Positions 1 to 5,688 of a stretch of DNA of 5,688 bases are shown here, in pieces; position 1 is the stretch's first letter, and the number at the start of each line of letters is the position of its first letter. This stretch comes from Myxococcales bacterium (GTDB lineage: Bacteria; Myxococcota_A; Polyangia; Polyangiales; Polyangiaceae), in contig JAHFDX010000276.1 in assembly GCA_023248785.1 (NCBI GenBank), forward strand, positions 1-5,688. The letters run 5' to 3'. The position numbers and the translations under genes were made by a program. The notes beneath the pieces were generated by a model. It was given only the letters and a program-made list of their open reading frames with translations. It was not told the DNA's origin and did no database searches.

Positions 1-1
1 A

Positions 2-286
2 GCCGGAGCCGCCGTTCCGCTTAAGATCGGTGACACGTTCAACGCCGAGGTTTCCAACCTCGATACGCAAGATCGACGCGTGACATTGACCATGCGAATT
101 GGCGAAGTCACCGCGGAGGCCAAAGCCGAAAAGCGCGAATCAAAGGCACCACCGAAGCCTAAGAAAGCCAAGGCAGAAGGCGACGGCGCCGGAACCATCG
201 GTGATCTCATCAAGCAAAAGCTCGGCAACCTGCTTGACGGTTCGAAGGAAGAGGGTTCCAAGGAGGAAGAGGAAAAATCCGAGTAA
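2..286 (+). CDS. rpsA: 30S ribosomal protein S1, C-terminal part (5' truncated by window)
   Basis: The reading frame is open from the left edge to TAA at 284-286 and gives 94 residues of a longer protein. Residues 5-35 look like the end of an S1 (OB-fold) RNA-binding repeat: VPLKIGDTFNAEV, then NLDTQDRRVTLTMR, the usual G-D ... V-x-N-x-D ... R-R-V-x-L-(S/T) pattern. Residues 36-60 form a Lys/Ala/Pro-rich linker, residues 64-78 (GTIGDLIKQKLGNLL) a short amphipathic helix, and residues 79-94 a Glu/Ser/Lys-rich acidic tail. In bacteria, S1 binds mRNA on the 30S subunit and helps unfold leaders during initiation. A comparable linker plus short 'GDL-KxKL' helix is what I expect in S1 proteins of delta-proteobacterial type, but this is from memory. 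With only one repeat visible, another multi-S1-domain RNA-binding protein cannot be excluded. A terminator-like hairpin follows the stop codon. Confidence 0.72.
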   Translation, partial: AGAAVPLKIGDTFNAEVSNLDTQDRRVTLTMRIGEVTAEAKAEKRESKAPPKPKKAKAEGDGAGTIGDLIKQKLGNLLDGSKEEGSKEEEEKSE

Positions 287-294
287 TTCAGTAA

Positions 295-322
295 GTGAAT
301 TGCGGATACCGCACGAGTTCAC
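295..322 (+). other. Two-tier hairpin directly after the rpsA stop codon
   Basis: The outer arms GTGAA (295-299) and TTCAC (318-322) pair perfectly. Inside them TGCGG (301-305) and CCGCA (309-313) form a second perfect 5-bp stem closed by a three-base ATA loop. The tiers are separated by an asymmetric internal loop (T300 against CGAG 314-317). The element starts 8 bases after the rpsA stop codon and ends 5 bases before the stem of the terminator-like hairpin. It has no T-tract of its own. It may protect the rpsA mRNA 3' end, act as a protein-binding structure, or be chance. The pairing is seen directly; any role is inference. Confidence 0.45.
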
Positions 323-325
323 AAT

Positions 326-360
326 GGGGGCAGCCACGGAAACGTGCGCTGCCCTTTGTT
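326..360 (+). terminator. Intrinsic terminator candidate for rpsA
   Basis: The left arm GGGCAGC (328-334) plus CACG (335-338) pairs with CGTG (343-346) plus GCTGCCC (348-354). This leaves a single bulged C at 347 and a GAAA tetraloop (339-342), for 11 Watson-Crick pairs. G327-U355 and G326-U356 wobble pairs could extend it. The sequence running off the stem is TTTGTT (355-360), a short T-rich tract as expected for rho-independent termination. A GNRA-type loop further stabilises the stem. The position, 40 bases after the rpsA stop and about 50 before the HIT start, fits termination of rpsA and independent transcription of the downstream genes. The T-tract is short, so readthrough is likely to be partial. 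Confidence 0.72.
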
Positions 361-368
361 CGTCGGTC

Positions 369-397
369 TTGGTTCATGTGTCAGCCGCGTGTATCGT
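369..397 (+). promoter_or_regulatory. Possible sigma-70-type promoter for the HIT gene
   Basis: TTGGTT (369-374, three of six matches to TTGACA) and TATCGT (392-397, four of six matches to TATAAT) are separated by the optimal 17 bases. They lie between the rpsA terminator candidate and the HIT start codon at 405, where a promoter would be needed. The start point would fall at about 404-405, on or next to the ATG itself, implying a leaderless or nearly leaderless mRNA. The match is weak and a sequence of this quality can arise by chance. Confidence 0.25.
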
Positions 398-404
398 GGC
401 AAAG

Positions 405-920
405 ATGACGGATCGCCTTTGGGCGCCATGGAGGATGGAATACATCCTGGGTCCAAAAGTCACTTCCTGCTTCTTCTGTGAGCATTGCGTGGCGAGGCCT
501 GAAGCGATGCGCGAACGGCTCATTCTAGTCGTGGGCGAGCGCGCGCACGTGTGCCTGAACAAGTACCCGTTCTCGGCGTCGCACCTTTTGGTGGCCCCTA
601 ACGCACACGTGTCGGACCTCGCGGATTTATCGGTCGAGGATTACCAAGAACTCATGGAGCTCACGCGCAAAAGCGCAGAACGACTTAGACGTGCAACGCG
701 TTGCGAAGGAATGAACATTGGTTTCAACCTGGGCAAAGCGGGCGGTGCTGGAATCGAAGAACACCTCCATGCGCACATCGTCCCGCGCTGGGCGGGGGAT
801 CACAATTTCATGCCCGTTGTCGCGTCGACCCGCGTGATGCCCGATTATCTCGATGAATCATGGCGTTCGCTGCTTCCGCATTTCGCGGATCTCGAAGGCC
901 GAAAGGCTCTCGCGCCGTGA
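405..920 (+). CDS. HIT-family protein, Ap4A phosphorylase/hydrolase-like
   Basis: The product has 171 residues. The HIT signature HLHAHIV is at residues 120-126, with H122 (middle His) as the expected nucleotidyl-accepting nucleophile. C22 and C25 (CFFC) with H68 (PNAH) and H120 match the zinc-ligand pattern of zinc-containing HIT proteins; a third Cys follows at C28. The N-terminus RLWAPWRMEYI and the block NLGKAGGAGIEEHLHAHIVP followed by RW, GDxNF and TRVMP resemble the actinobacterial Ap4A phosphorylase group (Rv2613c type) within COG0537. Such enzymes split diadenosine polyphosphates or related nucleotides in the cytoplasm; the exact substrate here is not known. The ATG at 405 was chosen because the conserved RLWAPWR begins at residue 4; the frame stays open further upstream into rpsA, but that stretch has no family similarity. 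There is no clear Shine-Dalgarno sequence. The stop codon overlaps the next gene's start. Confidence 0.9.
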   Translation: MTDRLWAPWRMEYILGPKVTSCFFCEHCVARPEAMRERLILVVGERAHVCLNKYPFSASHLLVAPNAHVSDLADLSVEDYQELMELTRKSAERLRRATRCEGMNIGFNLGKAGGAGIEEHLHAHIVPRWAGDHNFMPVVASTRVMPDYLDESWRSLLPHFADLEGRKALAP

Positions 921-2032
921 TGTTCTCCTTCAGCACTGCGGGTCCGAAGCGTTGGCATCGCCCACTTTTTCTCATTGTGAGCGCGCTCGTCGTCGTTGCC
1001 GTCATCATCTCGGCCCACGCCGTGATGTTGCCATTCGTGATGGCGGCTCTCATTGCGTACGTGTTGACACCCGCTGTTGCGTGGTTCGAAAAGCACAGGG
1101 TGCCACGGGCCGCGGCCATTCTGGGCGTTTACGCGTTTGTATTGGGCTCAGTGTTCTTGTTCTTTCGCTTGTCGGCTCCGCGCCTTGGGCACGAACTCCG
1201 CGGACTGCAAAGTGAGATTCCGGCCCTGCGCGTGCGCTTCGAGGAAGAGTGGGTACCTTGGGTTGCCCAGAAGTTGTCGGTCATCGGCGTGACGATCGAC
1301 ACCGAGCCGGGTGCCCTTACCGGAAAGCTCCGCGCGTACGTGCAGCACAACTCGGGGGAGATCGCGCGGTTCGGCACCAACCTTCTAACGAGCGTGAGCC
1401 ACGGCGTGTTTTTGTTCTTCATCACGCTGATGCTCGCGGCCTATTTGATGATGACGCGCGAGCGGATTTTTACCTTCATCCGTACCCTCGTCCGGCCATC
1501 TGCGAGACCATCCTTCGAAGCGCTAGTGGCGCGGATGGACCGCGGCTTGTCTGGAGTTGTCCGCGGCCAGATCATCATCTGTCTCATCAACGGAGTGCTG
1601 TCGGCCATCGGCTTTGGAATCGTCGGACTCAAGTATTGGCCGATTCTTGCGCTTGTAGCAGCAGTGCTGTCCATCATCCCCATCTTCGGGTCGATCGTGA
1701 GCACGATTCCTGTGGTGGCAATTGGCCTCACGCAGGGAGTTGGAACCGCGGTTTTTGTGCTGTTTTGGATCATCGGGATTCATCAGCTCGAAGCGAACTT
1801 TTTGAACCCAAAGATCATGGGTGACGCTGCGAAAATTCACCCGGTGCTTGTCGTTTTCTCGCTTCTCGCAGGAGAGCACATGTTTGGCGCAACCGGCGCG
1901 CTCCTCGCTGTGCCGTGCATGTCGATGGCACGAAGCCTTTTTTTGCACTTTCAGCACGTGGCAAACGCGAGCGACCCGGAGCTGGCAACAGAGACGGTGC
2001 CCGGTGGTGAATCGATGACGCCCCCGAAGTAA
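920..2032 (+). CDS. AI-2E family transporter (PerM/YhhT-like membrane protein)
   Basis: The 370-residue inner-membrane protein has the hydrophobic layout of the AI-2E transporter family (PF01594, former UPF0118). Segments lie at about residues 15-33, 35-53, 65-83, 157-177, 216-236, 240-270, 275-292 and 308-340, with a soluble stretch at about 84-155. Family landmarks are the RGQ motif (215-217), IPIFGS (253-258) and HQLEANFLNPKIMGD (288-302) followed by IHPV. Members include E. coli TqsA (autoinducer-2 export) and Na+/H+ antiporters, so the substrate cannot be assigned. Its length is typical and no key block is missing. The start is ATG 920 in the TGATG junction with the HIT gene, which suggests translational coupling. 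An in-frame ATG at 860 would force a 61-base overlap with HIT and add an unrelated basic stretch. GAAAGG at 901-906 is a weak, distant ribosome-binding candidate. Confidence 0.9.
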   Translation: MFSFSTAGPKRWHRPLFLIVSALVVVAVIISAHAVMLPFVMAALIAYVLTPAVAWFEKHRVPRAAAILGVYAFVLGSVFLFFRLSAPRLGHELRGLQSEIPALRVRFEEEWVPWVAQKLSVIGVTIDTEPGALTGKLRAYVQHNSGEIARFGTNLLTSVSHGVFLFFITLMLAAYLMMTRERIFTFIRTLVRPSARPSFEALVARMDRGLSGVVRGQIIICLINGVLSAIGFGIVGLKYWPILALVAAVLSIIPIFGSIVSTIPVVAIGLTQGVGTAVFVLFWIIGIHQLEANFLNPKIMGDAAKIHPVLVVFSLLAGEHMFGATGALLAVPCMSMARSLFLHFQHVANASDPELATETVPGGESMTPPK

Positions 2033-2079
2033 ACTAAGCCACATTGCTGCCGGTGCGGGAGGCTGCTACCTACCGCCTG

Positions 2080-3021
2080 GTGACCGAAACGACCCTCGAT
2101 AGCAAACCACCGAAGTCGTCGAAGAAAAAAACTCCTAACGAGTTACAGAAGGACCTCAAGGAGATGATGGCCGAGCGCCAGCGCGCCGGCGGACCCACCG
2201 GTCCGAACCTACGAACGATTTATACACGCATTGGCGTCGCAGCCCTGGTCGCTTGGGTCCTGGCTTTCCTTGCGCAGGGTTGGTTGCGCAGCTGGTGGCC
2301 CCTTGCGGTCGCGGGTGTGCTGACGGCAGCGGTCGCAGGCGTGCTGATTTACTTCCGTCGCATTCTTACGAATCAACAAAAGATCGGTGCGATTCTCCAG
2401 GGGGCCGACACCGCTGAAGGTCGCAAGCAAGCACTCGAACGCTTGTCGAGTGACTTCAAGAAGGGCGATGTGCAGGCGGTGATCGCCAAAGCGCAGCTCG
2501 AAATGCAAGACAACCCAAAGCAAGCGCTCGCTACACTCGAAACCGTTGAGCTCAGCAAGCAGCTTCCGGGTGTATCCGATCAGGTGCGCACCATGCGCGG
2601 GATGATTCACCTCACGATTGGTGAAGCGAAGGAAGCACGCGTCCTCGTCGACCAAGTCGAGATGGGCAAACAGCAAGACGCGAAATCACGCGCTCTTTTT
2701 GCGTCGGTGGCGGGCGAAGCATGGGGACGAACGGGGCAAGCGAAGAAGGGGCTCGATTTGCTGGACGTGTTCAACCCGGATGATCCGGAGCTCGGTGAAT
2801 TTCAGATTCAGTTGCTTCGTGCACGTGCGTTTGCGCAGGCGGGGGCGGGAGACATGAAGGCGGCGGGGCGAACGCTCCGAAAGCTTGCGGAGATTAATCC
2901 GCATTTACTTGCAATGTTTCTGATGGGAAAGCGGGTGCACCCGTTGTTGCAGCGTGAGGCGCAGCAGATTGTGCAGAAGACGGGCGCGATGCCGCGGAAG
3001 GTTGTTTACAAGCGGTCGTAG
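2080..3021 (+). CDS. Uncharacterised membrane protein with TPR-like helical domain
   Basis: I do not recognise this gene. From GTG 2080 it encodes 313 residues. The first 40 are hydrophilic and Lys-rich (KSSKKK), with a possible short coiled coil (NELQKDLKEMMAERQR). Two membrane segments follow at about residues 51-68 and 73-92 with a tight turn between them (LRSWW), ending in a basic FRR. The remaining 220 residues are helical: repeated A/L-rich helix pairs with TPR-like spacing, such as DNPKQALATLETVEL, GEAKEARVLVDQVE, GRTGQAKKGLDLLDV and GAGDMKAAGRTLRKLAEINP. A hairpin-anchored protein with a cytosolic TPR-type domain that binds partner proteins is the likeliest reading; there is no catalytic motif. 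The start is uncertain: GTG 2053 and TTG 2044 are also in frame and none has a well-placed Shine-Dalgarno (GGGAGG at 2057-2062 lies 17 bases before GTG 2080). It is probably co-transcribed with the AI-2E gene. Confidence 0.8.
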   Translation: MTETTLDSKPPKSSKKKTPNELQKDLKEMMAERQRAGGPTGPNLRTIYTRIGVAALVAWVLAFLAQGWLRSWWPLAVAGVLTAAVAGVLIYFRRILTNQQKIGAILQGADTAEGRKQALERLSSDFKKGDVQAVIAKAQLEMQDNPKQALATLETVELSKQLPGVSDQVRTMRGMIHLTIGEAKEARVLVDQVEMGKQQDAKSRALFASVAGEAWGRTGQAKKGLDLLDVFNPDDPELGEFQIQLLRARAFAQAGAGDMKAAGRTLRKLAEINPHLLAMFLMGKRVHPLLQREAQQIVQKTGAMPRKVVYKRS

Positions 3022-3024
3022 CTT

Positions 3025-3047
3025 GGGCGCTGGACATAAGCGCGCCC
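3025..3047 (+). other. GC-rich inverted repeat between the TPR gene and pgi
   Basis: GGGCGC (3025-3030) pairs perfectly with GCGCCC (3042-3047) around an 11-base loop. An alternative register pairs GCGCT (3027-3031) with AGCGC (3039-3043), then two more G-C pairs across a one-base bulge. The element starts 3 bases after the TPR gene's stop codon. No T-tract follows (the next bases are GCTTCGCAC), so it is a weak terminator at best. It could also mark an mRNA processing or 3'-stabilising structure, or a protein-binding palindrome ahead of pgi. Confidence 0.35.
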
Positions 3048-3076
3048 GCTTCGCACGCATCAGTTACCCTTAGATC

Positions 3077-4729
3077 ATGAGCTACCTCACCGAGCTTCCA
3101 CTCTGGCGCGAACTACAGACCTGCGCGACGTCGATGCGCGCGCAGCCCATGCGCGAGCTCTTTCGCGCGGATCCAAAACGAGCGTCGCGGTTTTCGCTCG
3201 ACCTCGGCGACATGTTTCTCGACTACAGCAAGCATCGCATCACCGATGAGGTGATGGGACTTCTCGTCGATCTCGCGCGCGACCGTCAAGTGGAGGAGTG
3301 GCGGCGCCGCATGTTTTCAGGGGAGCACATCAACATCACTGAAAACCGCGCCGTTTTGCATACGGCTCTGCGGTACCGCGGCAAAGAAGTCGTCACTGTC
3401 GATGGTAAAGATGTGATGCCTGACGTGCGCCAAGTGCTTGCGAAAATGACGACGTTCAGCAACGCGCTGCTCTCTGGCGCATGGAAAAGCGCGACCGGCC
3501 AGCGCATTGAGCACATCGTGAACATTGGGATTGGCGGCTCCGATCTCGGGCCGGTTATGGTCACTGAGGCTCTCAAGCCGTACTGGACCAGCATCACGCC
3601 GCACTTCGTATCGAACGTCGACGGCACGCACTTGGCGGAAACGCTGAAGCCATTGGATCCAGCCAAAACGGTGTTCATCGTTGCGAGCAAAACGTTCACG
3701 ACGCAAGAGACGCTTCTCAACGCACACTCAGCGGGCCAGTGGCTCGTGGCCAAGTTGGGCGAGGGGGCTGTGCCAAAGCACTTTGTGGCCGTCTCGACGA
3801 ACGAAGGCGAGGTGAAGAAATTCGGTATCGATCCTGCCAACATGTTTGGTTTTTGGGACTGGGTTGGCGGCCGCTACTCGCTTTGGTCTGCGATTGGTCT
3901 GTCGATCGCATGCACCATTGGCAGCAAGGCGTTCGACGAACTGCTCGATGGCGGTTACGAAATGGACCAGCACTTTCTCACCGCGAAGCTCGAAGAGAAC
4001 GCGCCGGTGATTTTGGCGCTGTTGGGCATTTGGTACACGGATTTTTTCGGCGGCGAGACGCATGCCATTCTTCCGTACGATCAGTACATGCACCGCTTTG
4101 CGGCGTACTTTCAACAAGGCGACATGGAGAGCAACGGCAAGAGCGTGGATCGCGAGGGAAGGCGCATCACCGATTATGCAACGGGGCCGGTGATTTGGGG
4201 CGAACCGGGCACGAATGGGCAGCACGCGTTTTATCAGCTGATTCACCAGGGAACGCGACTCATCCCGGTCGACTTTATTGCGCCCATTCATTCGCACAAT
4301 CCGCTCAAGTGCGGGTACGGCGATCACCACCGCATCTTGCTCGCGAACTTTTTCGCACAAGCTGAAGCGCTCATGTGTGGAAAGACCGAAGGCGAGGTTC
4401 GCAGCGAGCTTGGCTCGTTGGGACTTTCCGCGGAACGCATCGATGCGCTTGTGCATCATCGCGTGTTTGAGGGCAATCGGCCGTCGACGTCGATCCTCGT
4501 CGACCGACTGACCCCGCGCACCTTGGGAAAGCTCATTGCACTATATGAGCACAAGATTTTCGTTCAGGGCGTCATTTGGAACATCAACAGTTACGATCAA
4601 TGGGGCGTCGAACTTGGCAAGCAGCTCGCGAAGAAGATTGAGCCGGAGCTCGCGACCAAGGGCGACATCACGGCGCATGATGCGTCGACGAACCAGTTGA
4701 TCAACCGGTATAAGAGGCGGGCTCAGTGA
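3077..4729 (+). CDS. pgi: Glucose-6-phosphate isomerase
   Basis: The product has 550 residues, the length of the E. coli-type enzyme (549). It interconverts glucose 6-phosphate and fructose 6-phosphate in the cytoplasm, linking glycolysis, gluconeogenesis and the pentose phosphate pathway. The sugar-phosphate-binding block NIGIGGSDLGP is at residues 149-159 and SKTFTTQET at 204-212. The first PROSITE-type signature DWVGGRYSLWSAIG (261-274) carries the conserved Arg, R266. GEPGTNGQHAFYQLIHQGT (375-393) carries the catalytic base E376, SHNPL (406-410) the catalytic H407, and the C-terminal signature VIWNINSYDQWGVELGK (499-515) the catalytic K515. All expected active-site residues are present, so the enzyme should be functional. 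ATG 3077 gives the normal N-terminus; no Shine-Dalgarno sequence is visible before it (CAGTTACCCTTAGATC). It converges with the lipoprotein gene downstream, with a 55-base gap. Confidence 0.98.
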   Translation: MSYLTELPLWRELQTCATSMRAQPMRELFRADPKRASRFSLDLGDMFLDYSKHRITDEVMGLLVDLARDRQVEEWRRRMFSGEHINITENRAVLHTALRYRGKEVVTVDGKDVMPDVRQVLAKMTTFSNALLSGAWKSATGQRIEHIVNIGIGGSDLGPVMVTEALKPYWTSITPHFVSNVDGTHLAETLKPLDPAKTVFIVASKTFTTQETLLNAHSAGQWLVAKLGEGAVPKHFVAVSTNEGEVKKFGIDPANMFGFWDWVGGRYSLWSAIGLSIACTIGSKAFDELLDGGYEMDQHFLTAKLEENAPVILALLGIWYTDFFGGETHAILPYDQYMHRFAAYFQQGDMESNGKSVDREGRRITDYATGPVIWGEPGTNGQHAFYQLIHQGTRLIPVDFIAPIHSHNPLKCGYGDHHRILLANFFAQAEALMCGKTEGEVRSELGSLGLSAERIDALVHHRVFEGNRPSTSILVDRLTPRTLGKLIALYEHKIFVQGVIWNINSYDQWGVELGKQLAKKIEPELATKGDITAHDASTNQLINRYKRRAQ

Positions 4730-4784
4730 ACGGCGGGTATGGCTGGCTCGGGCGGGCGACCCACCTGTAGCCAATGTCCGATCA

Positions 4785-5688
4785 TCATCCGCGCCGCATC
4801 AAGAAGACACCCTTTGCACGCGTCTTCGCTGCGCCTTCGCCCTTCGCATGCGTGCGATAGTCGACTTCAAATCCGACCCATCGACCAAACGCGATTCCCG
4901 GCTGCTGTTTGAAAATCACGTTCGCAGGTACGCGAAATGTAACTTCACGTTCGCCGATTGCGACCACACCTTTTAAAGTAGTGATCTCCACATGCTCTGT
5001 TTCACCCGTATCAAGATTGTAGTCGAGGCGGCTCAAGACGACGTCGTCTGGCTTGCCACGCGCGAAACCCTTCATGCTCTCGGGAAGCGCGCACCGCACG
5101 TACACGTCCTTCGCCGAGTCTGCCCACGCGGTGCGTAACGATTCGCCGCGAATCTTGCCTTGCAGAGGTGCGGCACCGAACACGCAAAGGCCCGTCTTCT
5201 TCGCTTCCGCAATCGAAGGCAACTTGGCATTCTTCTCCAGGTGCTTCGTCCAATGCGCGCGCGTCGCTTGATCGATCCGTTTCACGAGACCATCGTTGAA
5301 GAATTCGGACGGGCCCTGGCCCATGGGGCTTGTTGCGACGGCCGTAAGAATCGCGTTCGCTTCGACCTGCCATGCGCTATCGCGACGCAGTCGTTCGATG
5401 GACGTGTCGAGAAAATTCATCCACCGTTCGTGCATTTGGTTGGTATCGACTCCGCACGACTTGGCGTCGGATAATGTCCCTCGTGCGGAGGCACGCAAAA
5501 AGCGAATTTGCAGCTTCGACCATGCTTGCGCTTCATCGGGCAATTCGGTCGATTTTTCAAGCTCCAAGTCCGTCCATGCCGCATGCGCGCGGTCGCAGCG
5601 CTGTGCATCCACTTCCGCCTTAACGTCTGCGGCCGTTTTCTTCGGCGCACCCGTACAACCTGTTGCCAACACCACGGCGATACTCGGA
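4785..5688 (-). CDS. Putative lipoprotein of unknown function (5' end cut by window)
   Basis: The frame is open on the minus strand from the right edge to TGA at 4785-4787. The first visible residues, PSIAVVLATGC, look like the end of a type II signal peptide with a lipobox-like LATGC. The Cys (codon within 5655-5657) would be lipidated after cleavage by Lsp. A GTG at 5673-5675 could start translation but would leave only six residues before the Cys, so the true start is probably outside the window. About 290 residues follow. The first half is helical and charged (DAQRCDRAHAAW, SIERLRRDSAW). The last third is rich in beta-type segments (DDVVLSRLDYNL, EHVEITTLKGVVAIGE, REVTFRVPANVIF, FGRWVGFEVDYRT). 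Numbering from that GTG, four Cys remain after the lipid Cys (27, 74, 164, 195), enough for two disulfides in the periplasm. I recognise no family; an envelope-anchored protein is the inference. Confidence 0.75.
   Translation of the reverse strand, partial: PSIAVVLATGCTGAPKKTAADVKAEVDAQRCDRAHAAWTDLELEKSTELPDEAQAWSKLQIRFLRASARGTLSDAKSCGVDTNQMHERWMNFLDTSIERLRRDSAWQVEANAILTAVATSPMGQGPSEFFNDGLVKRIDQATRAHWTKHLEKNAKLPSIAEAKKTGLCVFGAAPLQGKIRGESLRTAWADSAKDVYVRCALPESMKGFARGKPDDVVLSRLDYNLDTGETEHVEITTLKGVVAIGEREVTFRVPANVIFKQQPGIAFGRWVGFEVDYRTHAKGEGAAKTRAKGVFLMRRG

Noticed and set aside
260..266. Perfect Shine-Dalgarno-like AAGGAGG near the end of rpsA
   Set aside because: It falls in the Lys/Glu codons of the acidic tail, and no start codon lies 5-12 bases downstream.
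99..404. Upstream in-frame extension of the HIT gene overlapping rpsA (adds about 100 residues)
   Set aside because: The added residues are a frame-shifted reading of the rpsA tail and the hairpin region, basic and low complexity, with no HIT similarity. The conserved family N-terminus begins right after ATG 405.
1249..1824. 191-codon plus-strand open frame inside the AI-2E gene
   Set aside because: The overlapping frame encodes the AI-2E family motifs. This one gives an Arg/His/Ser-rich sequence typical of a shadow frame.
3031..3036. TGGACA as a -35 box for pgi (five of six matches)
   Set aside because: No -10-like hexamer occurs 15-19 bases downstream; the region there is GCACGCATCA.
3728..4459. 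243-codon open frame on the minus strand inside pgi
   Set aside because: It lies wholly antisense to the conserved core of pgi and is explained by pgi codon bias in a G+C-rich genome. Its translation shows no recognisable domain.
4730..4784. Possible bidirectional terminator between convergent pgi and the lipoprotein gene
   Set aside because: Only a 5-bp TGGCT/AGCCA pairing (4740-4744 with 4769-4773) around a 24-base loop is visible, with no T-tract on either strand. It is too weak to annotate, although some termination must occur here.
1..5688. Search for a novel accessory system, mobile element, CRISPR or RNA gene
   Set aside because: All six genes have housekeeping or envelope character, the gaps are short, and no direct repeats, transposase remnants, att-like sites or tRNA-like folds were seen.

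Overview
The window reads as an ordinary, gene-dense stretch of a moderately G+C-rich Gram-negative bacterial chromosome. Supporting signs are a probable ribosomal protein S1 with a charged C-terminal tail, a lipobox-bearing secreted protein, and codon use rich in G/C at third positions. The gene styles (Lys/Ala/Glu-rich S1 tail, helical-repeat membrane protein of unknown function, weak Shine-Dalgarno sequences, orphan lipoprotein) would fit Myxococcota or another former delta-proteobacterial lineage. That placement is an impression, not a demonstrated result. No mobile element, CRISPR array, tRNA or rRNA is visible, and no gap between genes is longer than about 120 bases.

Layout, left to right. 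Bases 2-286 (+) are the 3' end of a probable rpsA gene, ending in a basic-then-acidic tail. The 118-base gap after it holds two consecutive hairpins. The first (295-322) is a two-tier imperfect stem. The second (328-354) is an 11-bp GC-rich stem with one bulge and a GAAA loop followed by TTTGTT, and it is a good intrinsic terminator candidate. A HIT-family nucleotide-binding hydrolase/phosphorylase follows (405-920, +). It shares the bases of a TGATG junction with an AI-2E/PerM-family multi-pass membrane protein (920-2032, +). After a short gap comes an uncharacterised protein with two predicted membrane segments and a TPR-like helical domain (about 2080-3021, +). A 55-base gap with a GC-rich inverted repeat separates this from a complete glucose-6-phosphate isomerase gene, pgi (3077-4729, +). 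On the opposite strand, converging on pgi, lies a probable lipoprotein of unknown function (4785 to the right edge), whose signal peptide is cut by the window.

How the genes work together. HIT, the AI-2E protein and the TPR protein lie on one strand with little or no spacing and probably form one transcription unit; pgi may belong to it or have its own promoter. No common pathway is evident: translation, dinucleotide polyphosphate turnover, membrane transport and glycolysis are represented, as is usual for housekeeping neighbourhoods. I found no sign of a new defence, mobile or biosynthetic system. The points most worth a second look are the tandem hairpins after rpsA, the possible leaderless start of the HIT gene, and the two proteins of unknown function.
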